DNA from: an uncultured Clostridia bacterium
GTDB taxonomy: Bacteria; Bacillota; Clostridia; Christensenellales; Borkfalkiaceae
DNA length: 44,586 nt
Reading direction: 5' to 3'
Assembly (NCBI GenBank): GCA_947588985.1
Contig: CANQBG010000010.1
Coordinates: 1-44,586, forward strand
The translations under genes were made by a program, and so were the position numbers. The notes beneath the pieces were generated by a model that worked only from the letters and a program-made list of their open reading frames with translations, was not told the DNA's origin and did no database searches. Below are positions 1 through 8,263 of this stretch, piece by piece; the stretch's first letter is position 1, and each line of letters starts with the position of its first letter.

Positions 1-367
1 CGGAGAGCGAATAGTCGGGGCAGCGCATGATGAGCTGGAAGAGGTAGAGCTTCATCGCGGGATTGCGGCGGCGCAGCGCGCGCACGAGGTCGGCACGGGA
101 TAGAAGCGTGGCCTCCTCCGTCTCGTGGAGGCGGGAGGGCACGATGCCGCCATAGACGAGGGTATCCATGGAGAGGATACAGGCGTCGGCGCCCACGACG
201 CTCTCCATGAGCCAATCTGCGAGTTTTTGCACGTCGGCGGGCTTCTTTTTTTGCCCCATGAGGGCCTTGGGCGGAAGGATGAGCTCATACCCCGCCGCCG
301 GCATCATGCCCGGGTAGGCATAGTTGCACGGCCGTTCGTCGAGCGGAAGCAGAACAATTTTTTTCAT
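1..367 (-). CDS. DUF4127 family protein (N-terminal part, runs off left edge)
   Basis: About 122 residues are visible from ATG at 367 to the window edge. The start MKKIVLLPLDERPCNYAYPG, the SMDTLVYGGIVPSR stretch near residue 67 and LIMRCPDY near 114 match the N-terminal pattern I recall for DUF4127 (PLDxRP, then SLDxLxYGGLxxSR, then a Met-Arg motif). The biochemical role of this family is not known to me. GGAG lies about 9 nt before the ATG, and a consensus promoter (TTGACA-17-TACAAT) lies at 401-429. It is therefore transcribed on its own, separated from the upstream aminotransferase by a terminator. The C-terminal three quarters would lie outside the window. Confidence 0.75.
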   Translation of the reverse strand, partial: MKKIVLLPLDERPCNYAYPGMMPAAGYELILPPKALMGQKKKPADVQKLADWLMESVVGADACILSMDTLVYGGIVPSRLHETEEATLLSRADLVRALRRRNPAMKLYLFQLIMRCPDYSLS

Positions 368-400
368 GAAAACGCTCCGGTGGAAATTTCCTCACTCTGC

Positions 401-429
401 ATTGTAAGGCCAAATCGGTATTTTGTCAA
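401..429 (-). promoter_or_regulatory. sigma-A promoter of the DUF4127 gene
   Basis: On the minus strand the -35 TTGACA (424-429) and -10 TACAAT (401-406) are separated by 17 bp. The start codon is 33 nt downstream of the -10. Confidence 0.75.
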
Positions 430-467
430 TGCCTTTTGAAAAAAATTTTCTTAACTAACGCAAAAAA

Positions 468-487
468 TCTTTCCCTTTCGGGAAAGA
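468..487 (-). terminator. rho-independent terminator after the aminotransferase
   Basis: An 8-bp stem TCTTTCCC / GGGAAAGA with a 4-nt loop is followed on the minus strand by TTTTTT. It lies 33 bp past the stop codon of the aminotransferase. Confidence 0.8.
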
Positions 488-520
488 CTGTGCGAAATTC
501 GTTGCGTTTGCAAATTATTT

Positions 521-1717
521 TCAAACCGTTTCGGACTTACGGTAGCTTGCAAATAGCGCCCGGAAGGCGGGAAGGCTGCGCTCGATGACGGCGCGGGGGA
601 CGCAGTAGGAGACGCGCACATACCCCCCCACCCCGAAGGAATCGGAGGGAACGACGAGGAGACCATATTCCTTCGCGCGCGCCGAAAAGGCCTTGGCGTC
701 CTCTTCGAGCGCCTTCACGAAGAGGTAAAATGCGCCCTCCGGGACGGTGCACGCGTACCCCATGTCCGAAAGCGCCCCATAGAGAAGGTCGCGATTGGCG
801 CGGTAGACCCCGATCTCGGAGGAGGCCCCGAGGCAGCCCTTTATGAGTTTTTGGAAGAGGGCGGGCGCGCAGACGTAGCCGTGGTACCGCCCCGCCCCGC
901 AGACGGCGGAGAAGATGGTGTGCGCCCCTTCGCACTGCGGCGAGACGGCGACGTAGCCGATGCGTTCCCCCGCAAGCGTCAGCGATTTGGAGAAGGAGTA
1001 GAGCACGATCGTGTTCTCATAGACGGCCATGGGATAGACGGGCGGCGCTCCATAGACGAGCTCGCGGTAGGGTTCGTCGGCAAGGAGAAGGATGGACCGG
1101 CCGTAACTTGCGCTCTTCTTGCGCAAAAGCTCCGCGAGACCGCAAATTTCCTCCCGGGAATACACGGCGCCCGTGGGGTTGTTGGGGGAATTATAGAGGA
1201 CGGCGCGCGTCTTTTCGGTGATGGCCGCCTCGATGGCGGAGAGGTCGAGATGGAAATTTTCGTCCGTCGGCGCGGGGACGAGCCTGCCTCCCGCCGCCTG
1301 CACGAACACCGAATATTCGGGGAAGAAGGGCGAGGGAACGACGATTTCCTCCCCCTCCCGCGCAAGGATCGCAGAGAGCGCGATGACGAGCGAGGCCGAG
1401 GCTCCGCACGTTACGTAGACGAGATCCGCGGACATGGGTACCTCGAATTTCGTCTCGATGTACTTTGCGACGGCTTCGCGCACATCGATTGCCCCCGGCG
1501 CGGAGGTGTAGCCGTGGAGGAGTTCGGGGGGCGTCTCTTGGATGAGGCGCAAGAGCTCCTCCGTCACCTTTTGAGGAGGCGGCGCGGTGGGATTGCCGAT
1601 GGAGAAATCAAAGACGTTCTCCTCGCCCCGCTCCTTTTTGAGGGCGAGGCCAAATTCAAAGAGCTCGCGGATATCCGATTTCGCTTCCCCGAGCCGCAGC
1701 ATGCGTTCGTTGACCAT
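521..1717 (-). CDS. Pyridoxal-phosphate-dependent aminotransferase, class I/II
   Basis: 398 aa, the normal length for fold-type I aspartate-aminotransferase-like enzymes. It is a cytosolic enzyme that moves an amino group between an amino acid and a 2-oxo acid. Visible motifs are NNPTG (about 179-183), ADEPY with the PLP-pairing Asp (about 214), SFSKSL with the Schiff-base Lys (about 244), and YVRVSYC near 373 with the carboxylate-binding Arg. The substrate cannot be read from sequence; Asp, Ala or aromatic amino acids are all possible. The start ATG has AAGGTG 5-6 nt upstream. It follows uvrA by 39 bp and has no clear promoter of its own, so it may be read through from uvrA. The segment EVPMSA (93-97) resembles the dispersed MSE element but may be chance. 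Confidence 0.88.
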   Translation of the reverse strand: MVNERMLRLGEAKSDIRELFEFGLALKKERGEENVFDFSIGNPTAPPPQKVTEELLRLIQETPPELLHGYTSAPGAIDVREAVAKYIETKFEVPMSADLVYVTCGASASLVIALSAILAREGEEIVVPSPFFPEYSVFVQAAGGRLVPAPTDENFHLDLSAIEAAITEKTRAVLYNSPNNPTGAVYSREEICGLAELLRKKSASYGRSILLLADEPYRELVYGAPPVYPMAVYENTIVLYSFSKSLTLAGERIGYVAVSPQCEGAHTIFSAVCGAGRYHGYVCAPALFQKLIKGCLGASSEIGVYRANRDLLYGALSDMGYACTVPEGAFYLFVKALEEDAKAFSARAKEYGLLVVPSDSFGVGGYVRVSYCVPRAVIERSLPAFRALFASYRKSETV

Positions 1718-1756
1718 AGTTGCACCTTTTCTATAAATTTTCTAACACAAACATGC

Positions 1757-4573
1757 TTACTCAAGCATCTTCTTCAAGAACTGCCCCGTGTAAGAGGACG
1801 GGCAGGCCGCGATCTCCTCGGGCGTGCCCACGGCCACGATCTCGCCGCCGCCGTCTCCCCCCTCCGGGCCGAGGTCGATGATGTAATCGGCCACCTTCAC
1901 GACGTCGAGATTGTGCTCGATGACGACCACGGTGTTGCCCCCGTCGCGCAGGCGCAGGAGAATTTTTACGAGCTTTTCCACGTCGTAGCTCGAAAGGCCC
2001 GTCGTCGGCTCGTCGAGGATGTAAAAGGTCTTGCCCGTCGAGCGCTTGGCAAGTTCCGTGGCGAGCTTTACGCGCTGGGCCTCGCCGCCCGAGAGCGTCG
2101 TGGAGGACTGCCCGAGCTTGATGTAGCCCAGCCCCACCTCGTTGAGCGTGGAGATCTTGTTGTAGATGGAGGGAATGCTCTTGAAGAAGTCGCAGGCCTC
2201 CTCCACCGTCATGTCGAGCACGTCCGCGATGGACTTGCCCTTGTATTTTACTTCGAGCGTCTCGCGATTATACCGCTTGCCCCCGCACACCTCGCAGGGG
2301 ACAAAGACGTCGGGCAAGAAGTGCATCTCGATCTTCATGATGCCGTCGCCCTGACAGTTTTCGCACCGCCCTCCCGTCACGTTGAAGGAGAACCTTCCCG
2401 ACTTGAAGCCCATCGTGCGGGCGTCCGTCGTCGCGGCAAAGAGTTCGCGGATGGCGGTAAAGACCCCCGTATAGGTGGCGGGGTTGGAGCGCGGCGTCCT
2501 GCCGATGGGGGATTGGTCGATGGCGATGACTTTATCGAAGTGCCCGACGCCCTCCACGCCCTCGTATTTCCCGGGGAGGAGGCGCGCGCCGTTCAATTCG
2601 TTGGCGAGAATGGGCAAAATAATTTCGTTGACGAGGGAGCTCTTGCCCGAGCCGCTCACCCCTGTGACGAGCGTGAGAAGGCCGGCGGGAATGGAGACGT
2701 CGATGCCCTTCAGATTGTTTTGGCGGCACCCATGTACGAGGAGAGCCCTTCCGTCCGGGGATTTTCGCACCGTGGGAACGGCGATCTTCCGCCGCCCCGC
2801 GAGGTAATCCCCCGTGATGGAACGGGGACAGGCCATGATGTCCTCCACCGTCCCCGCGGCGACGACTTCCCCGCCGTGCACGCCCGCCATGGGGCCGATG
2901 TCCACGATGTAATCGGCGGCCCGCATGGTATCCTCGTCGTGCTCGACGACGATGAGGGTGTTGCCGAGGTCGCGAAGGCCCTTGAGGGAGTTCAAAAGGC
3001 GCGCGTTGTCGCGCTGGTGCAGGCCGATGGAGGGCTCGTCGAGGATATAGAGTACGCCCGAGAGCGCGCTCCCGATCTGGGTGGCGAGGCGGATACGCTG
3101 GCTCTCCCCGCCCGAGAGGGTGGCCGCGCTGCGCGAGAGGGTGAGGTATTCGAGCCCAACCCCCTTCAAGAAGTCGATGCGGGCGCGGATCTCCTTCAAG
3201 ATGACGTCGGCAACGGCGTGCCCCGCCGCCGAGAGGGTGAGACCGCTCAAAAATTCCGAGAGCTTCCACACGGGCAGGTCGCACACCTCCGCGATGTTGA
3301 GCCCTCCCACCGTGACGGCGAGAGCCTCCTTTTTGAGGCGTTTTCCGTGGCAGACGACGCAGTCCGCCGTGCGCATGTAGCGTTCGATATCCCACTTCAC
3401 CCCCTGCGAGGCCGTCTGCTCGTAGCGGCGCTGCAAGTTGTTGACGAAGCCCTCCCACGCCGCCTTATAGGTGGAGTGGAAGGTGCGCGTGTTGTACTCG
3501 AGATCGATCTTCTCCCCCCCGTTCCCGTACATGAGGAGGTCGAACACCTCTTGGGGAAGATCGCGGACGGGGACGTCGAGCGAGAAGCCGTAGTGGCGGG
3601 AGAGCGCGCCGAGGTAGGCCTGCGTCACGGAAGAGGAATCGAGATTCCAGCCGCTGATGCGGATGGCCCCCTCGCGGAGCGACTTGGTGCGGTCGGGGCA
3701 GATGAGGTCGGCGTCCACCTTCTGCGTGAAGCCGAGGCCCGAACAGGCGGGGCATGCCCCCCACACCGTGTTGAAGGAGAAGAGCCGCGGCTCGATCTCC
3801 TCGATGGAGACGCCGCAGTCGGGGCAGGCGTAGCGGGAGGAATAGAGGGTCTCCTCGCCCTCGCGGTCGATGACGACGAGCCCGTCGGCAAGTTTTAAGG
3901 CGGTCTCGAGGGACTCGGTGAGCCGCCTGAGCGCCCCTTCCTTCACGATGAGGCGGTCTACGACGACGGAGATGGTGTGCTTGATGTTCTTCTCGAGGAC
4001 GATGTCCTCCTGCAAGTCATAGACGATGCCGTCTATCTTCACCCGCCCGAATCCGCTCTTGCGGTAGCCGGCGAGTTCCTTCTTATACTCCCCCTTCTTG
4101 CCGCGAACGACGGGGGCGCACACGAGGATCCTGCTCCCTTCGGGAAGCTCCATAACGCGGTCTGCGATCTCGTCCACCGTCTGCCGCTTGATCTCCCTTC
4201 CGCAGTTGGGGCAATGCGGCGTGCCCGCGCGCGCAAAGAGGAGGCGGAGGTAGTCGTAGATCTCCGTCACCGTCCCCACCGTGGAACGGGGGTTGTGCGA
4301 GGTCGTCTTTTGGTCGATGGAGATGGCGGGAGAGAGCCCCTCGATGCTCTCGACGTCTGGCTTTTCCATCATGCCGAGAAATTGCCGGGCATACGAGGAG
4401 AGGCTCTCCATATACCGTCTTTGGCCCTCGGCAAAGATGGTGTCGAAGGCGAGCGTGCTCTTGCCGCTCCCGGAGAGCCCCGTAAAGACGGTGAGGCTCC
4501 CCCGCGGGATCTCCACGTCGATATTCTTTAAGTTGTTTTCCTTCGCGCCCTTGACGCGGATATAGTCGTTCAT
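1757..4573 (-). CDS. uvrA: Excinuclease ABC subunit A
   Basis: 938 aa, the standard UvrA length. UvrA is the damage-scanning ATPase of nucleotide excision repair and loads UvrB onto lesions. There are two ABC ATPase modules: Walker A GLSGSGKST at residues 32-40 and GVSGSGKSS in the second half, with signatures LSGGESQR and LSGGEAQR. Zinc-binding Cys pairs appear as CPNCG, CPDCG, CPAC, CENCQG and CEVCGG. The start is the ATG of MNDYIRVKGAK with GGAG 7 nt upstream. The frame stays open upstream through a tandem repeat array (to 4813), but that extension is repeat-encoded and is not part of UvrA. A GIY-YIG nuclease gene lies upstream and uvrB is 1.6 kb away on the same strand. Confidence 0.97.
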   Translation of the reverse strand: MNDYIRVKGAKENNLKNIDVEIPRGSLTVFTGLSGSGKSTLAFDTIFAEGQRRYMESLSSYARQFLGMMEKPDVESIEGLSPAISIDQKTTSHNPRSTVGTVTEIYDYLRLLFARAGTPHCPNCGREIKRQTVDEIADRVMELPEGSRILVCAPVVRGKKGEYKKELAGYRKSGFGRVKIDGIVYDLQEDIVLEKNIKHTISVVVDRLIVKEGALRRLTESLETALKLADGLVVIDREGEETLYSSRYACPDCGVSIEEIEPRLFSFNTVWGACPACSGLGFTQKVDADLICPDRTKSLREGAIRISGWNLDSSSVTQAYLGALSRHYGFSLDVPVRDLPQEVFDLLMYGNGGEKIDLEYNTRTFHSTYKAAWEGFVNNLQRRYEQTASQGVKWDIERYMRTADCVVCHGKRLKKEALAVTVGGLNIAEVCDLPVWKLSEFLSGLTLSAAGHAVADVILKEIRARIDFLKGVGLEYLTLSRSAATLSGGESQRIRLATQIGSALSGVLYILDEPSIGLHQRDNARLLNSLKGLRDLGNTLIVVEHDEDTMRAADYIVDIGPMAGVHGGEVVAAGTVEDIMACPRSITGDYLAGRRKIAVPTVRKSPDGRALLVHGCRQNNLKGIDVSIPAGLLTLVTGVSGSGKSSLVNEIILPILANELNGARLLPGKYEGVEGVGHFDKVIAIDQSPIGRTPRSNPATYTGVFTAIRELFAATTDARTMGFKSGRFSFNVTGGRCENCQGDGIMKIEMHFLPDVFVPCEVCGGKRYNRETLEVKYKGKSIADVLDMTVEEACDFFKSIPSIYNKISTLNEVGLGYIKLGQSSTTLSGGEAQRVKLATELAKRSTGKTFYILDEPTTGLSSYDVEKLVKILLRLRDGGNTVVVIEHNLDVVKVADYIIDLGPEGGDGGGEIVAVGTPEEIAACPSSYTGQFLKKMLE

Positions 4574-4587
4574 GATCGATCTCCGGC

Positions 4588-4855
4588 CCTCATACCGAGG
4601 GCGTATGGCCCCCCTCATACCGAGGGCGTAGCCCGAGTGTATCTTTCCCATGGATTCAAGCCCCCTCATACCGAGGGCGTAGCCCGAGTGTATCTTTCCC
4701 ATGGATTCAAGCCCCCTCATACCGAGGGCGTAGCCCGAGTGTATCTTTCCCATGGATTCAAGCCCCCTCATACCGAGGGCGCAAGCCCGAGTGTATCTTT
4801 CCCATGGATTCAAGCCCCCTCATACCGAGGGCGCAAGCCCGCGTGTATCTTCCCC
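4588..4855. repeat. 51/52-bp tandem repeat array before uvrA
   Basis: The unit begins CATGGATTCAAGCCCCCTCA and contains CCCTCATACCGAGGG, a 5-bp stem with a 5-nt loop, then TAGCCCGAGTGTATCTTTCC. Unit starts are at 4649, 4700, 4751 and 4803 (periods 51, 51, 52), with two shorter copies of the core at 4588 and 4612. Because 51 is a multiple of three, the uvrA frame stays open through the first units. Degenerate single copies of the same core occur near 5205, 12903 and 13060. The array fills the whole interval between the GIY-YIG gene and uvrA. Confidence 0.95.
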
Positions 4856-4877
4856 CATGCGAAGAGTTTGTCTGCCC

Positions 4878-5168
4878 CTACGAAAAGTCCTCCGACAGAT
4901 CGCGCCAAGTCGGGTTCATCTCATGGATCAAATTTTCCTTATTTTGCCTGGAAAACTTCTTAAATCTTTTCTCGCATGCGATGGCGTCCACCGTCATCCG
5001 GAATCTCGTAAAATAGACGAGTTTTTTGCAGTGATATTTTTTGGTAAAACCTTCGTAAATGCCCTGTTTGTGCTCATAGACCCTTCGGACAATATCGTGC
5101 GTCATTCCGACATACAGCACTTTGTTGTTCCAATTCGTCATGATATACACATAGCAATCACTGTTCAC
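4878..5168 (-). CDS. GIY-YIG nuclease domain protein
   Basis: 96 aa from a GTG start, single domain. The order is CYVYIMTNWNNKVLYVGMT (the GIY-YIG core, here YVY...YVG), then RRVYEHK with Arg and His, GFTKKYHCKKLVYF, CEKRFKK with the metal-binding Glu, and EMNPTWRDL at the end. This is the layout of the stand-alone COG2827-type GIY-YIG proteins, whose cellular role is mostly unknown. It is not UvrC, which is far larger. The GTG is preserved because AGGAG lies 6 nt before it. The same frame stays open upstream to an MSE element ATG at 5303 (45 residues earlier), so a longer low-complexity N-terminus is possible. It sits between repeat blocks and next to uvrA. Confidence 0.8.
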   Translation of the reverse strand: MNSDCYVYIMTNWNNKVLYVGMTHDIVRRVYEHKQGIYEGFTKKYHCKKLVYFTRFRMTVDAIACEKRFKKFSRQNKENLIHEMNPTWRDLSEDFS

Positions 5169-5204
5169 GGGATGCTCCTGCGAATCGGTTAGATTCAAGA
5201 TCCA

Positions 5205-5275
5205 CTCCCTCGGCTTCGCCTCGGTCGGGATGAGGGGGGGGGTAGACCCGACTCCCCCGCGCCGGACGGGCCATC
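5205..5275. repeat. degenerate repeat copies between GIY-YIG and nucleotidase genes
   Basis: The segment reads AAGATCCACTCCCTCGGCTT, then CGGTCGGGATGAGGG, and the CGGTCGGGATGAGGG part recurs just before 5293. It is a decayed relative of the 51-bp array core (compare CACTCGGGCTACGCCCTCGG at 12906). A G-run of nine lies at about 5236. Confidence 0.6.
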
Positions 5276-5279
5276 TCGG

Positions 5280-5310
5280 TCGGGATGAGGGGGGGCTGGA
5301 CATGGTATGG
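5280..5310 (-). repeat. MSE element copy (short dispersed repeat)
   Basis: The minus strand reads GCCCCATACCATGTCCAGCC; core at 5298-5304. It lies about 30 bp past the stop of the nucleotidase gene. The internal ATG (5303) is in frame with the GIY-YIG gene. Confidence 0.6.
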
Positions 5311-5335
5311 GGCAATGCGGTCTCGTGAGGGAAAA

Positions 5336-5926
5336 TCAGCGGTCGATGAGGGCGAGGATGCGGCGGACGACGGCGTTGATCTGCTTCCAATTTGCCCCGC
5401 CGTAGCGCACCTCGTTTGCCCTGTGGATATTGTGTTTGCCCACGGCGAGGACGGCGCGCACGCCGAGCTCCTGCGCCGCGATGCAGGCCTCCGGCTCGTC
5501 GTCGATGAGGATGGAAATGCCGTGCTCCTTGCAATATTTCCCCTTCTCCGCGAAGGGGATCTCCGCGACGAGCTCGTCGTAGGGAATGTGCCGCTTTTCC
5601 AGCCAATCGCGGGCGACTTTTTCGGGATTGACGAACCAATCCTCCTGCCGCGAGGTGAGGATGACGATTTCGTGCCCCATCTCCCGCCACTGCGTGAGCG
5701 CTTCCCGCGCCCCCTTCCGCACCTCGGCGTCGGTGAAGGCGACGATGCCGCCGTCGCGGATGAATTCGAGCACGTCGGGCATTTCCCAATCGTAGACCTC
5801 GACGAACTTATTGGAAAATTCGCTCGCGAGATGGAAATTGAGATTTTTGCGCTCGATGTACGCCCCCGCCCTGCCGACGCGGTCGATGATGTTCAATGTG
5901 TCGTCGATGTCAACTGCAATTCTCAT
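5336..5926 (-). CDS. HAD-superfamily 5'-nucleotidase-like phosphatase
   Basis: 196 aa, cytosolic. HAD motif I is DIDDT at residues 6-10 (nucleophile Asp6, acid Asp8). Motif II is in VILTSR near residue 94, and motif IV is ILIDDEPEA near 140. The pattern resembles the bacterial NT5C-type 5'(3')-deoxyribonucleotidase / putative nucleotidase family, but the substrate is not certain. The start has GAGGAAAATAT before the ATG. Downstream is an MSE element and then the GIY-YIG gene; upstream is a repeat block after uvrB. It could also be a phosphatase of unknown small metabolites. Confidence 0.75.
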   Translation of the reverse strand: MRIAVDIDDTLNIIDRVGRAGAYIERKNLNFHLASEFSNKFVEVYDWEMPDVLEFIRDGGIVAFTDAEVRKGAREALTQWREMGHEIVILTSRQEDWFVNPEKVARDWLEKRHIPYDELVAEIPFAEKGKYCKEHGISILIDDEPEACIAAQELGVRAVLAVGKHNIHRANEVRYGGANWKQINAVVRRILALIDR

Positions 5927-5979
5927 ATATTTTCCTCTTACCTTTGAAACTTCCCTTGGGGGAATCGGACTTCGTATTT

Positions 5980-6165
5980 CGGGGATCCTTCGACTCCGGC
6001 TACGCCTCCGCTCAGGATGACGTCGGGGCGACTTCGGCTACGCCTCCGCTACTTCGCCTACGGCTCGTGCCGACCTTGGAATTACAAATAGAAACTTCGG
6101 TCGGGGCAGGATGACGTCGGGGCGACTTCGGCTACGCCTCCGCTACTTCGCCTACGGGCCCTGTG
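5980..6165. repeat. 50-bp direct repeats and a CTTCGGCTACGCC-type dispersed repeat
   Basis: An identical 50-bp sequence starting AGGATGACGTCGGGGCGACT occurs at 6014-6063 and 6108-6157 (94 bp apart). The flank at 5980-6016 carries GGATCCTTCGACTCCGGC, a motif related to the intergenic repeat at 12940-13040. No reading frame with coding character is present between uvrB and the nucleotidase gene. Confidence 0.9.
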
Positions 6166-6170
6166 CGGGG

Positions 6171-8132
6171 CTATTTGCGCATGCGCTTTCGGAGCTCGTT
6201 GATGGTCTCGCGGATCTCGATGGCCTTCTCGTAGTCGAGGGCGTTGGCCGCGATGCGCATGAGCGTCTTTAACTTCTCGATCTCCTCGGGGATGTCCTTC
6301 GTCGCGACCTCGGAGGCCTTCTTGGCCTTGCCCGTGATGTTGAGCGTGGACGTCACCTCTTTGACGATGGTCTTGGGCGTGATGCCGTGCGCCTCGTTGT
6401 AGGCCTGCTGTTTGGCGCGGCGGCGGTTGGTCTCCCCGATGGCGCGCTGCATGCTGCCCGTCATCTCGTCGGCATACATGATGACCCTGCCCTCCGCGTT
6501 GCGCGCGGCGCGGCCGATGGTCTGCACGAGCGACGTCTCGCTGCGCAGAAAGCCCTCCTTGTCTGCATCCAAGATGGCGACGAGTTTGACTTCGGGGAGG
6601 TCCAGCCCCTCGCGGAGGAGGTTGATGCCGCAGAGCACGTCGAACTCCCCGCTGCGGAGGCCGTTGACGATGTCGATGCGCTCGAGCGTGTCGATATCGG
6701 AGTGCATGTAGCGGACCTTGATCCCCGCCTCCTTGAGATAGTCCGTAAGGCTCTCGGCCATGCGCTTGGTGAGGGTGGTGATGAGCACGCGTCCCCCACC
6801 CATGACCGTGGTCTTGACCTCGGAGACGAGGTCGTCGATCTGTCCCTTGGTGGGTTTTACGGTGACGGGCGGATCCAAAAGCCCCGTGGGGCGGATGAGC
6901 TGTTCCACGACTTGCCCCGCCACGGAGAGCTCGTAAGGCGCGGGCGTCGCGGAGACGAAGATGACCTGCGGGACGCGCGCGTCGAACTCCTCGAAGGTGA
7001 GCGGCCGGTTGTCGTAGGCCGACTGCATGCGGAAGCCGTATTCCACGAGATTGGTCTTTCTCGCCCGGTCGCCGTTGTACATGGCGCGGATCTGCGGAAT
7101 GGTCATGTGGCTCTCGTCGATGAATACGAGGAAGTTCTCGGGGAAATAGTCTAAAAGGGTAAACGAGGGCTCGCCGGGGGCGCGGCCGTCGAAGTAGCGG
7201 GAATAGTTCTCCACGCCCGAACAGTAGCCGATCTCGCGCATCATCTCGAGGTCGTGCTCGGTGCGCTGGCGGAGGCGCTGGGCCTCGAGCAGTTTCCCCT
7301 CCCGTTCGAAGGCGGCCACTTCCCCCTCGAGGTCCTCCGCGATCATGGCGAGGGCGTAGGCGAGGCGCTCGCTCCCCACGGCGTAGTGGCTGGCGGGGAA
7401 GATGACGGCGTGCTTTAAGGTGGAGACGATCTTGCCCGTCGTCACGTCCTCCTCGCAGATGCGGTCGATCTCGTCCCCGAAGAACTCGACGCGGATGGCC
7501 ACTTCGGAGTTGGAGGCGGGGAAGATCTCCACGACGTCCCCTCGCACGCGGAAGGTGGACCGCTTGAAGTCCATGTCGTTGCGGGAGTATTGGATGTCCA
7601 CGAGGCGGGAGAGGAGCTCTTTGCGCTCCATGGCCTGTCCCGGGCGAAGGGAGATGCCGAGGCGGAAGAACTCCTCGGGCGCGCCGAGGCCGTAGATGCA
7701 GGAGACGGAGGAGACGACGATGACGTCGTCCCGCTCCCCGAGCGAGCACGTCGCGGCGTTGCGCAGTTTATCGATCTCGTCGTTGATGGACATATCCTTC
7801 TCGATGTAGGTATCCGTCGAGGGGATATAGCTCTCGGGCTGATAGTAGTCGTAATAGGAGACGAAGTACTCCACGCGGTTCTCGGGGAAGAAGGCGCGGA
7901 ACTCGTTGCAGAGCTGGGCGGCGAGCGTCTTGTTGTGGGCGATGACGAGGGTGGGGCGGCCGACGTTACGGATGACGTTGGCCATGGTAAACGTCTTGCC
8001 GCTGCCCGTGACGCCGACGAGGACCTGCGCGCGGATGCCGTCCAACACGCCCTCGGTAAGCTGTTCGATGGCCTCGGGCTGATCTCCGGTGGGCTGAAAT
8101 TCCGATTTTAGTTGAAAATCAAAATGTTCCAT
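6171..8132 (-). CDS. uvrB: Excinuclease ABC subunit B
   Basis: 653 aa, the usual UvrB size. UvrB is the helicase-like damage-verification subunit of excision repair. Walker A is GVTGSGKT at residues 40-47; the beta-hairpin that inserts into DNA is around [20 protein letters not shown] is motif II; a C-terminal UVR coiled coil (EKLKTLM to LRKRMRK) binds UvrC. The ATG at 8132 ([12 protein letters not shown]) matches the family start. There is no strong Shine-Dalgarno. Instead an 11-codon reading frame opened by an MSE element stops 7 nt upstream, so translation may be coupled. A promoter with an SOS box lies at 8212-8256. Confidence 0.97.
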   Translation of the reverse strand: MEHFDFQLKSEFQPTGDQPEAIEQLTEGVLDGIRAQVLVGVTGSGKTFTMANVIRNVGRPTLVIAHNKTLAAQLCNEFRAFFPENRVEYFVSYYDYYQPESYIPSTDTYIEKDMSINDEIDKLRNAATCSLGERDDVIVVSSVSCIYGLGAPEEFFRLGISLRPGQAMERKELLSRLVDIQYSRNDMDFKRSTFRVRGDVVEIFPASNSEVAIRVEFFGDEIDRICEEDVTTGKIVSTLKHAVIFPASHYAVGSERLAYALAMIAEDLEGEVAAFEREGKLLEAQRLRQRTEHDLEMMREIGYCSGVENYSRYFDGRAPGEPSFTLLDYFPENFLVFIDESHMTIPQIRAMYNGDRARKTNLVEYGFRMQSAYDNRPLTFEEFDARVPQVIFVSATPAPYELSVAGQVVEQLIRPTGLLDPPVTVKPTKGQIDDLVSEVKTTVMGGGRVLITTLTKRMAESLTDYLKEAGIKVRYMHSDIDTLERIDIVNGLRSGEFDVLCGINLLREGLDLPEVKLVAILDADKEGFLRSETSLVQTIGRAARNAEGRVIMYADEMTGSMQRAIGETNRRRAKQQAYNEAHGITPKTIVKEVTSTLNITGKAKKASEVATKDIPEEIEKLKTLMRIAANALDYEKAIEIRETINELRKRMRK

Positions 8133-8139
8133 AATCCGA

Positions 8140-8172
8140 TCATGACGTTTTTCGTGACGGGAACGCGGACAT
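8140..8172 (-). CDS. possible 10-aa leader ORF before uvrB
   Basis: The frame [10 protein letters not shown] opens at the ATG of an MSE element and its TGA ends 7 nt before the uvrB ATG. It has no obvious Shine-Dalgarno. Listed because it recurs at alaS; whether it is translated is inference. Confidence 0.35.
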   Translation of the reverse strand: MSAFPSRKTS

Positions 8173-8180
8173 GGTATGGC
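8145..8180 (-). repeat. MSE element copy in the uvrB leader
   Basis: The minus strand reads GGCCATACCATGTCCGCG, followed by TCACGAAAAACG; core at 8167-8173. It lies between the uvrB promoter and the start codon. Confidence 0.7.
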
Positions 8181-8211
8181 CGTCGCGGCCCGCCGCCCTC
8201 CCCGAAAACGA

Positions 8212-8256
8212 AAAACATATGTTCTAATTGTAACAGAAACGCCCAACGAAAGTCAA
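8212..8256 (-). promoter_or_regulatory. uvrB promoter with LexA/DinR (SOS) box
   Basis: On the minus strand the -35 TTGACT (8251-8256) and -10 TACAAT (8227-8232) are 18 bp apart. Immediately after the -10, AGAACATATGTTTT (8212-8225) fits the Gram-positive SOS box CGAAC-N4-GTTC except for one half-site base and the first base. A box at the transcription start is the usual repressing position, so DNA-damage induction of uvrB is expected. Confidence 0.75.
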
Positions 8257-8263
8257 GCGTTTT

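Noticed and set aside
1425-1445. MSE-like core inside the aminotransferase gene (EVPMSA)
   Set aside because: It matches only the core 13 bases, and the residues fit the normal protein. Probably chance, kept out of the element list.
851-3898. 1015-codon open frame on the plus strand
   Set aside because: It lies antisense to the aminotransferase gene and uvrA. High GC with few stop codons in the opposite frame explains it; no domain or ribosome site is visible.
4574-4813. 80-residue N-terminal extension of UvrA
   Set aside because: It is wholly encoded by the tandem repeat, and MNDYIRVKGAK with its own ribosome site is the family start.
4588-4855. CRISPR array
   Set aside because: The units are contiguous with no unique spacers and no cas genes are near; it is a simple tandem repeat.
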